A stretch of DNA of 64,000 bases from Embleya sp049739465 (lineage in GTDB: Bacteria > Actinomycetota > Actinomycetes > Streptomycetales > Streptomycetaceae): the NCBI RefSeq assembly GCF_049739465.1, contig NZ_JBMHHY010000011.1, positions 62,001-126,000 of the forward strand, read 5' to 3'. The notes beneath the pieces are model-generated. The model searched no databases. It was not told where the DNA came from and was given only the letters and a program-made list of their open reading frames with translations. Made by a program: the position numbers and the translations under genes. The stretch's first letter is position 1. Every line of letters starts with the position of its first letter. Positions 38,358-46,338 of the stretch are shown here, piece by piece.

Positions 38358-39863
38358 ATGACCGTGACGACGGACCAGCACCACCCCGACCCCATCGTGA
38401 CCACCGCGCAGGGGGCGGTCCGCGGCCTGCGCCGGGGTGGTATCGAGGTGTATCGGAACATCCCGTACGCGGCGCCGCCCCTCGGCGCGGGCCGATTCGC
38501 GGCGCCGCGGCCGCACGCGCCCTGGGCCGGCGTACGCGACGGCACCGAGCCGGGGCCCAACGCGCCGCAGGGCGAGCGCCGGCTGGGCAGCATGGACATG
38601 TCGCCGTACTTCGGCGCCGGGTGGAGTCGCGGGGACGACTATCTGACCGTCGACGTCCGCACGCCCGAGGCGGCGGCCGGCGGCCGGCCCGTGATGGTGT
38701 TCGTGCACGGCGGCGGGTTCGTCGCCGGTTCGACGCGGTCCACGCTGTACGACGGGTCCGCCTTCGCGCGGGACGGCGTGGTGCTGGTCACCGTGAACTA
38801 TCGGCTCGGCATCGCGGGGTTCCTGGACATCCCGGGCGCGCCGGCCAACCGCGGCCTGCTCGACGTCGTCGCCGCGCTGCGCTGGGTGCGGGCGAACATC
38901 GGTGCGTTCGGCGGTGATCCGGACAACGTCACGCTGTTCGGGCAGTCGGCCGGGGCGACGATCGTGGGCGGCGTGTTGGCAACTGCCGAGGCGGGCGGGT
39001 TGTTTCGGCGGGCGATCGTGCAAAGTGGCAGCGGCCTGGGGGCGTTCACGACCGCACAGGCCGCGCGGGTGACCAGGGCGGCGGCCGAGGAGCTGGGCGT
39101 CACGCCCGATCTCGACGGCTTCGCGGGGGTCTCCGACGAGCGCCTGGTGGAGACCGCCGCGCGGTTGGGCGGCATCGAGCTGCGTACCGCGACGCATCGT
39201 GACCCGCTGATCGGGCTGAGCCCGTTCGGCCTGGTGCTCGACACGCAGCCCGCCGAAGCCGTCGCGGGCGGCCTCGGGGCGGACGTCGACCTGCTGATCG
39301 GGACCAACACCGAGGAGGGCAACCTGTACCTGGCCCCGGTTGGCCAATACGCCACGTCGACCGCCGGGGACGTGGACGCGGCGGCGGCGCGGGCGCACCC
39401 GGATCCGGGGCGGCTCGTCGAGACGTATCGCAAGGCGCGGCCCGAGGCGTCGTTCGGCGAGTTGCGGTCGGCGGTGATGGGTGACGCGTTGTTCGGGGCG
39501 GGCACCTGGGCGCTGGCGGGCGCGCATGCCGCGCATCGCGAATCGGCCACGTTCGCCTACGAGTTCGCGTGGCGCTCGGGCGCCTTGGACGGTGAGCTGG
39601 GGGCCGCGCACGCGGTGGAGGTGCCGTTCGTCTTCGACCTCGTACGACTGCCCGGGCTGCGCGGCCCCAACGCGCTCCTGGGCCCGACCGAACCGCCCGC
39701 CGACCTCGCCGCGCGGATGCACGAGACGTGGATCCGGTTCGCCGGGACCGGGGATCCGGGGTGGCGGCCGTACGACGACCGGCGCCGGACCACGATGCGG
39801 ATCGACGCCGAGTGGACGGAGGTCGACGACCCGCGCGGCGAGGAACGCCGGGCCTGGGCCTGA
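38358..39863 (+). CDS. type-B carboxylesterase/lipase
   Basis: A 501-residue carboxylesterase. It begins with the family pattern TAQGAVRGLRRGGIEVYRNIPYAAPPLGAGRF. The oxyanion loop is VFVHGGGFVAGS, the nucleophile elbow LFGQSAGA, and an acid is likely in IGTNTEEGNLYL, with His in GAAHAVEVPFVF. There is no signal peptide. The start is 15 bases after the MBL-hydrolase stop with a GAAAGG ribosome site, so the two are probably one operon acting on related esters. Confidence 0.92.
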   Translation: MTVTTDQHHPDPIVTTAQGAVRGLRRGGIEVYRNIPYAAPPLGAGRFAAPRPHAPWAGVRDGTEPGPNAPQGERRLGSMDMSPYFGAGWSRGDDYLTVDVRTPEAAAGGRPVMVFVHGGGFVAGSTRSTLYDGSAFARDGVVLVTVNYRLGIAGFLDIPGAPANRGLLDVVAALRWVRANIGAFGGDPDNVTLFGQSAGATIVGGVLATAEAGGLFRRAIVQSGSGLGAFTTAQAARVTRAAAEELGVTPDLDGFAGVSDERLVETAARLGGIELRTATHRDPLIGLSPFGLVLDTQPAEAVAGGLGADVDLLIGTNTEEGNLYLAPVGQYATSTAGDVDAAAARAHPDPGRLVETYRKARPEASFGELRSAVMGDALFGAGTWALAGAHAAHRESATFAYEFAWRSGALDGELGAAHAVEVPFVFDLVRLPGLRGPNALLGPTEPPADLAARMHETWIRFAGTGDPGWRPYDDRRRTTMRIDAEWTEVDDPRGEERRAWA

Positions 39864-39912
39864 CGCGGGCCGCGTGCGGTCGTGGCAGTCGGCTCTCTGG
39901 TGGGGCGGCGGG

Positions 39913-39987
39913 CTGGTGGGTTACGGACTGGTGGGTTACGGGCCGGGGGGTTTCGGGCCGGCTGGTTGCGGACTCAGTGGGTTGCCG
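39913..39987. repeat. degenerate 15-bp tandem repeat spanning the MarR stop codon
   Basis: Five 15-base units related to CTGGTGGGTTACGGA; the first two are nearly identical. The MarR gene's stop (39936-39938) lies inside, so its last residues are repeat-encoded (PQPAG, PKPPG). Confidence 0.75.
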
Positions 39988-40517
39988 GGGGAGTGGTCGC
40001 CGAGAGTGGTGAGCAACTTGCGGAGGAGTCCGGCGAGTTGCTCCCGCTCGTCGCCGCTCAGCTTGGCGAGGAGCCTGGCCTCCAGGTCGACGTGGTCGAC
40101 GACGACGCCGTCGATCAGCTCTCGGCCGCGGTCGTTCAGCGTGATGAGCACGCTGCGCCGGTTGAGCGGGTCGACCTCGCGGGTCACCAACTCCCGGGCG
40201 ACGAGCCGGTCGATCCGGTTGGTGATCGCGCCGGAGGTCACCATCGCCGACTCGACCAGCTGCTTCGCGGTGAGCTGATAGGGGTGCCCGGACCGGCGCA
40301 GCGTCCCGAGGATGTCGAACTCCCACAGCTGTAGGTCGTGCGTGGCGAACTGGTCGCGCAGCTCACGTTCGAGCAGTCGGCAGGCGCGTTGGATCCGGGC
40401 CACCACGCCCATCGGCGAGGGGTCGATGTCGGGTCGCTCCCGCCGCCACTGGTCCATCCGCCAGTCGACGTTGTCCGCCACGTTCGCCACGTTCGCTACG
40501 TCCGCCTCGTCCGCCAC
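39936..40517 (-). CDS. MarR-family transcriptional regulator
   Basis: A 193-residue winged-helix regulator. The DNA-binding region reads ELRDQFATHDLQLWEFDILGTLRRSGHPYQLTAKQLVESAMVTSGAITNRIDRLVARELVTREVDPLNRRSVLITL. Both ends are repeat-derived: the N-terminus has an EADVANVANVAD segment (9-bp units at 40477-40521), and the C-terminus is Pro/Gly repeats. It starts at GTG 40517. It is divergent from the EamA exporter with two palindromes between, so it likely represses itself and the exporter/NmrA-like operon until a drug-like ligand binds. Confidence 0.92.
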   Translation of the reverse strand: MADEADVANVANVADNVDWRMDQWRRERPDIDPSPMGVVARIQRACRLLERELRDQFATHDLQLWEFDILGTLRRSGHPYQLTAKQLVESAMVTSGAITNRIDRLVARELVTREVDPLNRRSVLITLNDRGRELIDGVVVDHVDLEARLLAKLSGDEREQLAGLLRKLLTTLGDHSPGNPLSPQPAGPKPPGP

Positions 40518-40521
40518 GGGT
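40477..40521. repeat. 9-bp repeat in the MarR N-terminus
   Basis: Units GCCACGTTC, GCCACGTTC, GCTACGTCC, GCCTCGTCC and GCCACGGGT, encoding the VANVAN-type N-terminal residues of the MarR regulator and including its GTG start codon. Confidence 0.7.
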
Positions 40522-40552
40522 CCGTCGCCTCCAGAGCATCGCAGAACATCTC

Positions 40553-40620
40553 AACGTGAAACTGTTTGACGTTGATCCTAACAGGTGACTACATTCACCA
40601 ACGTTGAACAGTTCAACGTT
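40553..40620. promoter_or_regulatory. two MarR operators
   Basis: Site 1 (40553-40573) has arms AACGTGAAAC and GTTTGACGTT with one mismatch. Site 2 (40600-40620) is a perfect 21-base palindrome with arms AACGTTGAAC and GTTCAACGTT around a central A. Centres are 47 bases apart in the divergent MarR/EamA promoter. Site 2 abuts the exporter's ribosome site (AAGGAG at 40620-40625). Confidence 0.8.
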
Positions 40621-40631
40621 AAGGAGTTCTG

Positions 40632-41582
40632 ATGACGCAGGCCCTGAGCCGGTCGCGGGCGGGCAGCGGTACCGCCCCGCCCGGCGGCACCCTGGGACTG
40701 ACCGCGCTGACCGCGACCGCGCCGATCAGTTGGGGCACCACATACCTGGTCACCACCGAGTTCCTCCCGGCCGGCTACCCGCTGGTGTCCGGGGTGATCC
40801 GCGCACTGCCGGCGGGGCTGATCCTGCTCGCCGTCACGCGCAAGCTGCCGCACGGCGAGTGGCTGTGGCGCTCGTTGGTGCTCGGCACGCTCAACATCGG
40901 CGCGCTGTTCGCGCTGCTCTTCGTCGCCGCCTACCGCCTGCCGGGCGGCATCGCGGGGACCCTCACCGCCGTCCAGCCGCTGTTCGTCGTCGGCCTGGCG
41001 TTCCTGCTGCTGGGTGAGAAGCCCACCCGATGGCGGCTCGGCTGGGGGCTGGTCGGCGTGCTGGGCGTCGGATTGATCGTGCTGCGCGGCGGGCTGACCT
41101 TCGATCTGCTCGGCATCCTGGCCGGCATCGGCGCCGCCGGGGTGATGGCCGGCGGGATCGTACTGACCAAACGTTGGGGACGCCCGGCGGGCGTCGGCGC
41201 GGCGACCATCGCCGGCTGGCAACTCACCGCCGGCGGCCTGGTACTCGTCCCGCTCGCCCTCGTGTTCGAGGGACTCCCCTCCGGACTGGACCTGCGCGCC
41301 CTCGGCGGCTACGCGTGGTTGTCCGTGGTGGGCGCGCTGCTCTCCTTCCTGGTCTGGTTCAACGGCATCGGCAAACTGCCCGTGGTCGCCGTGTCGTTCC
41401 TGTCCCTGCTCTCGCCCGTGGTCGCCACCATCCTCGGCGGGCTGTTCCTCGGCGAATCCCTGACGCCATGGCAGGGCGTCGGCTTCGCCCTCGCGCTGGC
41501 CGCCGTCGCCGCCGCGCAACTGACCCCCGAGGTCGCCCGCAACCTGCTCCGCATCCCCGCCGGCACCACCAAGGGAGAATGA
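40632..41582 (+). CDS. EamA-family (DMT) exporter
   Basis: A 316-residue drug/metabolite transporter with ten predicted helices arranged as two EamA repeats. The first starts APISWGTTYLVTTEFLPAGYPLVSGVIRALPAGLILL and the second AGVMAGGIVLTKRWG. PLFVVGLAFLLLGEKPTRWRLGWGLVGVLGVGLIVL closes the first repeat and ILGGLFLGESLTPWQGVGFALALAAVAAAQL the second. Tightly preceded by AAGGAG. Regulated by the divergent MarR protein; the NmrA-like gene follows three bases later. Confidence 0.93.
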   Translation: MTQALSRSRAGSGTAPPGGTLGLTALTATAPISWGTTYLVTTEFLPAGYPLVSGVIRALPAGLILLAVTRKLPHGEWLWRSLVLGTLNIGALFALLFVAAYRLPGGIAGTLTAVQPLFVVGLAFLLLGEKPTRWRLGWGLVGVLGVGLIVLRGGLTFDLLGILAGIGAAGVMAGGIVLTKRWGRPAGVGAATIAGWQLTAGGLVLVPLALVFEGLPSGLDLRALGGYAWLSVVGALLSFLVWFNGIGKLPVVAVSFLSLLSPVVATILGGLFLGESLTPWQGVGFALALAAVAAAQLTPEVARNLLRIPAGTTKGE

Positions 41583-41585
41583 CCA

Positions 41586-42470
41586 ATGACCATGCCACGC
41601 ACCGTACTGATCACCGGAGCCACCGGAACCGTCTCCACCGCACTGATGCACGCACTGCAAGGGGCCGACGTGCGCTTGCGCGCCCTGGTCCGCGACGAGT
41701 CCACCGCGGCCGGCCCGCGTGCCTACGGCGCCGAGGTCGTGGTCGGCGACCTCGACGACGCCCGGTCGCTGCCGGCCGCCTTCGCCGGCGTACAGGACGT
41801 GTGGCTGCTCACCCCCAACGGCCCACGCGCGCCCGAGCACAACATGAACGCGGTCTGGGCCGCCCGCCAGGCCGGCGCCGAGCGTATCGTGCGCCTGTCC
41901 GTCGTCGGCGCGGCACACGACGCGCCGAACCGCAGCGGCAGGCTGCATGCGCTCTCCGACCGCGAGACCGAACAATCCGGCCTGCGCTGGACGATCCTGC
42001 GTCCGCACTGGTTCATGCAGAACCTGCTGAACGAGGCCGGCGACATCGCCGCCGGCGACACGTTCTCCCTCAACCTGGCCTCGGCCCGGATCGGCATGAT
42101 CGACGCCCGCGACATCGCCGAATGCGCCGCCCGCGTACTCCTGGACACCCCCGACCACCACCACGGCCGCACCTACACCCTCACCGGCCCACGCGCGGTG
42201 ACCTTCGACGAGGTGGCCGAGCGGATGAGCCGCGCCCTCGGCAGACCCATCACCTACGTGCCGGTCGACGACGAAGCCAAACGCAACACCCTGCTCGGCT
42301 ACGGCGTCCCGGCCTGGATCGTCGACATGCTCGAGGAATACGCCCGGGCCTACGCCGCCGGCTGGAGCAACAACCTGACCACCGAAACGGCCGCCGAACT
42401 CCTCGGCCGCCCGCCGCGCGACATAGGCGACTTCGCCCGCGACCACGCCGCCGCGTTCAGGTCCGGTTGA
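41586..42470 (+). CDS. NmrA-like NAD(P)-binding oxidoreductase
   Basis: A 294-residue atypical SDR. The N-terminal dinucleotide motif is VLITGATGTVSTALM, followed by LRALVRDES, VVGDLDDARSLPAAFAGVQDVWLLTPNGP and ILRPHWFMQNLLN. The classical YxxxK is not evident, as in the NmrA/QOR2 redox-sensor or reductase group. It lies three bases after the EamA exporter and should be co-transcribed under the MarR regulator. Confidence 0.9.
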   Translation: MTMPRTVLITGATGTVSTALMHALQGADVRLRALVRDESTAAGPRAYGAEVVVGDLDDARSLPAAFAGVQDVWLLTPNGPRAPEHNMNAVWAARQAGAERIVRLSVVGAAHDAPNRSGRLHALSDRETEQSGLRWTILRPHWFMQNLLNEAGDIAAGDTFSLNLASARIGMIDARDIAECAARVLLDTPDHHHGRTYTLTGPRAVTFDEVAERMSRALGRPITYVPVDDEAKRNTLLGYGVPAWIVDMLEEYARAYAAGWSNNLTTETAAELLGRPPRDIGDFARDHAAAFRSG

Positions 42471-42497
42471 CCCTGTCCCCGGGGGAAGCCACACCAT
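42467..42497 (+). promoter_or_regulatory. MerR-type promoter dyad
   Basis: TTGACC (42467-42472) is followed by an interrupted dyad centred at 42480/42481 (GTCCCC against GGGGGA) and a weak -10 candidate CACCAT at 42492-42497, 19 bases downstream of the -35. Long 19-base spacers with a central dyad are the hallmark of MerR-controlled promoters. It overlaps the end of the NmrA-like gene. Confidence 0.4.
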
Positions 42498-42540
42498 CGG
42501 AGGGAACCGGGCCGAGGGCCCGGCGTGAGGAGGAACGGGC

Positions 42541-43626
42541 ATGGGGACGATGACCATCGGGGAGTTCGCGAGAGCATCCCGACTGTCGCCGAAAGCGTTG
42601 CGCCTCTACGACGAACTCGGGCTGTTGCGGCCCGTCCGCGTCGACCCGACGACCGGCTACCGGTACTACGACCCGGCGCAACTGGAACGAGCCCGACTCG
42701 TGGCCTGGTTGCGCCGGATCGGCATGCCGCTCGCCCACATCCGGGACGTGTGCGAGCTGGATGGGCCGGCGGCAGCGCAGAAGGTCCGCACGTTCTGGGC
42801 TCGACTCGAGGCAGACACCGCGACCCGACGGGACCTGGCCGCCTTCCTCGTCGACCACCTCTGCCGAAAGGACACCACCATGACCGACACCGGCACGCCC
42901 CTGGCCATCCGCTACGCCGCGCTGTCCGACACCGGGCTGGTCCAGGAGAGCAACCAGGACGCGGTCTACGCCGGTTCCCACCTGCTCGCCGTGGCGGACG
43001 GTTTCGGAACGGCCGGCGCGTCCGCCGGCGCCGCCGCCATCGACACGCTGAAGCGTCTCGACACGGACGGCATCCCGGCGGGCAATCTCCTCAACATCCT
43101 CGAGGACACGATCCGGCAGGCCGATCGAGCGGTACGCGACATCGCCGGCGCCGAACCCTCGCCACACGAAGTCGGCACGACGCTCACCGCGATGGTGTGG
43201 ACCGGATCCCGACTGGCTCTCGTGCACATCGGCGACTCGCGGGCCTACCTCCTGCGCGACGGCGAGCTCTTCCGGATCACCCACGACCACACTTTCGTGC
43301 AGTCGATGCTCGACGAAGGACGCATCACCCCGGAGGAAGCCACGACCCACCCCCAACGATCGTTGCTGCTGCGCGCGTTGGTCGGCGGTGCCGGTGCCGA
43401 TGTCGCTCCGGACATCCGTCTGCACGACGTTCGAAGCGGAGACCGCTACCTGCTGTGCTCCGACGGCCTGTCCACGGTCGTACCGACCGACACCATGTGC
43501 CAGGCGATGTCCAGCACCCCCGACCCCGAATACGCGGTCCGCCGCCTCGTGACGCTGGCCAACCGCGCCGGCGGCCCGGACAACATCACCTGCGTGGTCG
43601 CCGACGTGACGGAGCAACGGCAGTAG
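42541..43626 (+). CDS. MerR-type DNA-binding domain fused to a PP2C-type Ser/Thr phosphatase
   Basis: A 361-residue protein. Residues 1-105 are a MerR HTH and antiparallel helix (MTIGEFARASRLSPKALRLYDELGLLRPVRVDPTTGYRYYDPAQLERARLV). From about 120 a PP2C phosphatase follows: SDTGLVQESNQDAVYA (motif 1), LLAVADGFGTAGAS (motif 2; the usual DGMGG is DGFGT), GTTLTAMVW, VHIGDSRAYLLRDGELFRITHDHTF, LLCSDGLS and PDNITCVVADV. Metal aspartates appear intact. The PP2C domain replaces the usual effector-binding domain of MerR proteins, suggesting a DNA-bound phosphatase or one regulated by promoter binding. Confidence 0.88.
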   Translation: MGTMTIGEFARASRLSPKALRLYDELGLLRPVRVDPTTGYRYYDPAQLERARLVAWLRRIGMPLAHIRDVCELDGPAAAQKVRTFWARLEADTATRRDLAAFLVDHLCRKDTTMTDTGTPLAIRYAALSDTGLVQESNQDAVYAGSHLLAVADGFGTAGASAGAAAIDTLKRLDTDGIPAGNLLNILEDTIRQADRAVRDIAGAEPSPHEVGTTLTAMVWTGSRLALVHIGDSRAYLLRDGELFRITHDHTFVQSMLDEGRITPEEATTHPQRSLLLRALVGGAGADVAPDIRLHDVRSGDRYLLCSDGLSTVVPTDTMCQAMSSTPDPEYAVRRLVTLANRAGGPDNITCVVADVTEQRQ

Positions 43627-43653
43627 GCGCGAGAGCAGGGCCGTAGCGTGCCT

Positions 43654-44618
43654 GGGCAGACACCGGGTTCGCCGACGTCAATGCGATGTTGCGGATCCTG
43701 TTCAGCCGACTCGGCCGGCCGCACATCGGGTCGCCCAACGCGTACTCGTTCAATGTCCCCTCGGTGCACGCGAGTGGTGCGATCACCGTCGAGGGGTTGC
43801 GCAAGGGTGGCACGGTCACCGGGCGGCGCTTCGACGACCGGGCGGCCGTGAAGGAGCAGGAGCAGGTGCGGACGGCCGATGGGGTGTTGCAGATCCGGGG
43901 GGGTGACCACGCACAATCTGCGGGACGTCGACGTGGATGTCCCGCTCGGGGTGCTCGTGGTGGTGACCGGGGTGGCCGGCTCGGGCAAGAGTTCACTCGT
44001 ACACGGGTCGCTGGTCAACGGTTCAGGGGCTGTGGGCGTGGGCGTGGGCGTCGTGTCGGTCGACCAGGGTGCGATCCGCGGGTCGCGGCGGAGCAATCCG
44101 GCGACGTATACCGGGCTGCTCGAGCCGATTCGCAAGGCGTTCGCGAAGGCCAACGGGGTGAAGCCGGCGCTGTTCAGTGCCAACTCCGCGGGCGCCTGCC
44201 CCAATCGCCGGCCGCACACACCATCCTCGGCCGGCTCGCCGATGTCGGGCTCGGCTAGCTGAGCCTGGGCCGGCCGCTCACCACCCTGTCCGGCGGTGAG
44301 CGGCAGCGGCTCAAGTTGGCCACCCACATGGCCGAGAAGGGCGGTGTCTACGTTCTCGACGAGCCGACCGCCGGCCTCCACCTCGCCGACGTCGAACAGT
44401 TGCTCGGCCTGTTCGACCGGCTCGTGGACGCCGGCAAGTCGGTCATCGTCGTCGAACACCATCAGGCGGTCATGGCGCATGCCGACTGGATCATCGACCT
44501 CGGACCCGGCGCCGGGCACGACGGCGGCCGGATCGTCTTCGAGGGCACCCCCGCCGACCTGGGCGCCGCCCGTGCCACGCTCACCGGGGAGCATCTGGCG
44601 GCCTACGTCGGGGCTTGA
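43654..44618 (+). pseudogene. UvrA-like ABC excinuclease/drug-resistance protein, decayed
   Basis: Three pieces of a UvrA-type protein occur in different frames. Piece 1 (about 43654-43900) resembles the region MLRILFSRLGRPHIGSPNAYSFN. Piece 2 (about 43905-44262) has LRDVDVDVPLGVLVVVTGVAGSGKSSLVHGSL (Walker A of the second ATPase) and then SNPATYTGLLEPIRKAFAKANG. Piece 3 (44272-44618) has LTTLSGGERQRLKLATHMAEKGGVYVLDEPTAGLH in the nucleotide sequence, and ends EHLAAYVGA. The N-terminal ATPase, most zinc-finger regions and continuous frame are missing; stop codons and shifts separate the parts. It is probably a relic of a UvrA2/DrrC-like gene. Confidence 0.8.
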
Positions 44619-44627
44619 ACCGGACCG

Positions 44628-44660
44628 GAGCCGGACCCGAGCCGGACCCGAGCCGGACCC
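44628..44660. repeat. 11-bp tandem repeat GAGCCGGACCC
   Basis: Three exact consecutive copies directly follow the UvrA-like remnant and precede the DUF4232 gene's stop. The unit is not a multiple of three. Confidence 0.9.
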
Positions 44661-44695
44661 GAACCAGGCTCGAACTCCCCTGCCGGGCCTGCCCG

Positions 44696-45418
44696 TTACC
44701 CGTCGGTGCCGTCGCCGGGGACGGCGTCGGCGGCCTTGGTGTGCCAGTTGGTCACGATCGGCTTGTCGACGGTGACGTCCGCGACGGTGAGCGAGGCCGG
44801 GTTCGGGTCGCTCCGGCCGACGCCGACACCCATCGACGTGAAGTGTGTACCGCTCTCGTTGTTGGTGGTCTTCGGGTTGACGCCCGCGTAGATCGTGGCT
44901 CCGCCGGAGAGGGTGATCTGCTCGCCGGCGACCTGTTCGGCGTTGCTCGCCTGGATGCCCTTGGAGCCGAATGTGACGGTCGGCAGCGCGCCGGGCATCG
45001 CGCACGTGATGCCGGACTTGACGGTCGCGGCGATCAGGATGTAGCCGCCGGCCTGAGTCTGCAACGACGTCTTGAAGGTCAGGTCGGTGGCGCTGCACAC
45101 CTGGCCGTAGCCCTTCTTGTCACCGCCGCTGTCGCCGCTGCCGCCGGTGCCCGAGGTGTTCGCATTGCCGCCGGTCTTCGCGGGCGCGGACGGCGCCTCG
45201 GCGGTCTGCTGCGGTGCGGCCGGCGGTGCCGTCTGCGTCGGGTCGGCGGCCGGGGCGGCCGGCGCCGCCGGTGCGATGCCGTTCGACGCGGTCTTGCCCG
45301 CCTTGTCGCCGTCGCCCGTCGAGAACTGGCATGCGGTGGAGGTTGCCCCGAGGCCGATCACCGCGATGGTGATCGCGATCCGGGCGCGGCGGGACGAGGT
45401 GGTGGGGATCGAACGCAT
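44696..45418 (-). CDS. DUF4232 lipoprotein
   Basis: A 240-residue secreted lipoprotein. The signal peptide ends in STAC (lipobox, about residue 30), then a Pro/Ala/Gln linker of about 65 residues leads to the DUF4232 domain (CSATDLTFKTSLQTQAGGYILIAATVKSGITCAMPGALPTVTFG, then LSGGATIYAGVNPKTTNNESG). Two cysteines may form a disulfide. The domain is common in actinomycete exported proteins of unknown role. Start 45418 is chosen at the Met before the signal peptide. Confidence 0.85.
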   Translation of the reverse strand: MRSIPTTSSRRARIAITIAVIGLGATSTACQFSTGDGDKAGKTASNGIAPAAPAAPAADPTQTAPPAAPQQTAEAPSAPAKTGGNANTSGTGGSGDSGGDKKGYGQVCSATDLTFKTSLQTQAGGYILIAATVKSGITCAMPGALPTVTFGSKGIQASNAEQVAGEQITLSGGATIYAGVNPKTTNNESGTHFTSMGVGVGRSDPNPASLTVADVTVDKPIVTNWHTKAADAVPGDGTDG

Positions 45419-45545
45419 GCTGTGTGTGTCTCCAACGACTTGTGGTGATGGTGGTGTTCTTGCCTGTGGGCTTGCCGAAACGGCGCGTCGGCGGAGCTCG
45501 TGGGGACATGGCGTACGCGCGGGCGCGGGCGCGGGCCGGTCGGGT

Positions 45546-46235
45546 TCAGCCGACCCCGCGGATCCGCCGCACCTCGCGGGCGTACCGGCGACGACCCACC
45601 ACGCGCCACACCAGCCGGGCCGGGGCCGGGAGGCGGCCGAGGAACTCGGCGCGCTCGTCGGGGGAGGCGTCCTCCAGGATCGCGCCCAACGCGAGCAGCC
45701 GTCGGTTGCGCGGCGTCTCGGCCAGGCCGCGCTCACCGACCACGCGCCACTCGTCCGCGGTCAGGTGCCCGATCACCAGCGGCATCACCTGGCGCTCCTC
45801 CTCGTCCAGGTGGTCGCACAACATCCGGTGGTGCTCGTCCAGCGTCCGGGCCAGGTCGTCGCGCGTGGCCTCCGCCGGATCCGCCGACCAGCGGTCCATC
45901 AGCCGGGCGACCCGGTCCAGGCTCGCGTGCAACTCCGCGTGCTGGAGCTGCATCCGCAGTACCTGCTCGGCGTCGAGGTCGACCCGGGCCATCAGCAACG
46001 GCCAGATCAGCTCGTCCTCGCCGGCGTGATGCAGGTGTACGCCGAAGCTGTAGGTCGCCCAGGCCCCGGCCAACACGGCCGCGCGTCGACCGTCCCCCGG
46101 CCGGACCTCCCGCACCAACTCGGCCGTCAGGCGCGACTCGCGGCGAAAGATCCGGTGGATCATCACCATTTCTCGGGTGTAGGGGTGGGCGGCGACGACA
46201 TCTGCATCTGCATCTGCATTGGTGCTCGAACTCAT
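45546..46235 (-). CDS. hemerythrin-like domain protein
   Basis: A 229-residue protein with the non-heme di-iron hemerythrin pattern: MIHRIFRRESRLT, FGVHLHHAGEDELIWPLL (HxxxE ligands), LQHAELHASLDRV, and LDEHHRMLCDHLDEEERQVMPLV. Hemerythrins bind oxygen or sense oxygen, NO or iron. A short DADADAD N-terminus comes from a 6-bp repeat (about 46202-46228). The C-terminal 60 residues are basic. The neighbouring lipoprotein lies on the same strand after a 127-base gap. Start 46235 is preferred; the frame opens earlier at 46286. Confidence 0.85.
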   Translation of the reverse strand: MSSSTNADADADVVAAHPYTREMVMIHRIFRRESRLTAELVREVRPGDGRRAAVLAGAWATYSFGVHLHHAGEDELIWPLLMARVDLDAEQVLRMQLQHAELHASLDRVARLMDRWSADPAEATRDDLARTLDEHHRMLCDHLDEEERQVMPLVIGHLTADEWRVVGERGLAETPRNRRLLALGAILEDASPDERAEFLGRLPAPARLVWRVVGRRRYAREVRRIRGVG

Positions 46236-46338
46236 GTCACCGAGTCTGCGAACCCCGCTCGCAACACACTTGCAGTCGACTTGCAAGGGGCCGGAGGCGA
46301 AGGGGCCGGAGGTGGCGGTGTCGTTGCCGGCGACCCGC

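Noticed and set aside
34380..39722. A 1780-codon open frame on the minus strand
   Set aside because: The regulator begins at 37169; beyond it the frame is a shadow of the MBL hydrolase and carboxylesterase genes.
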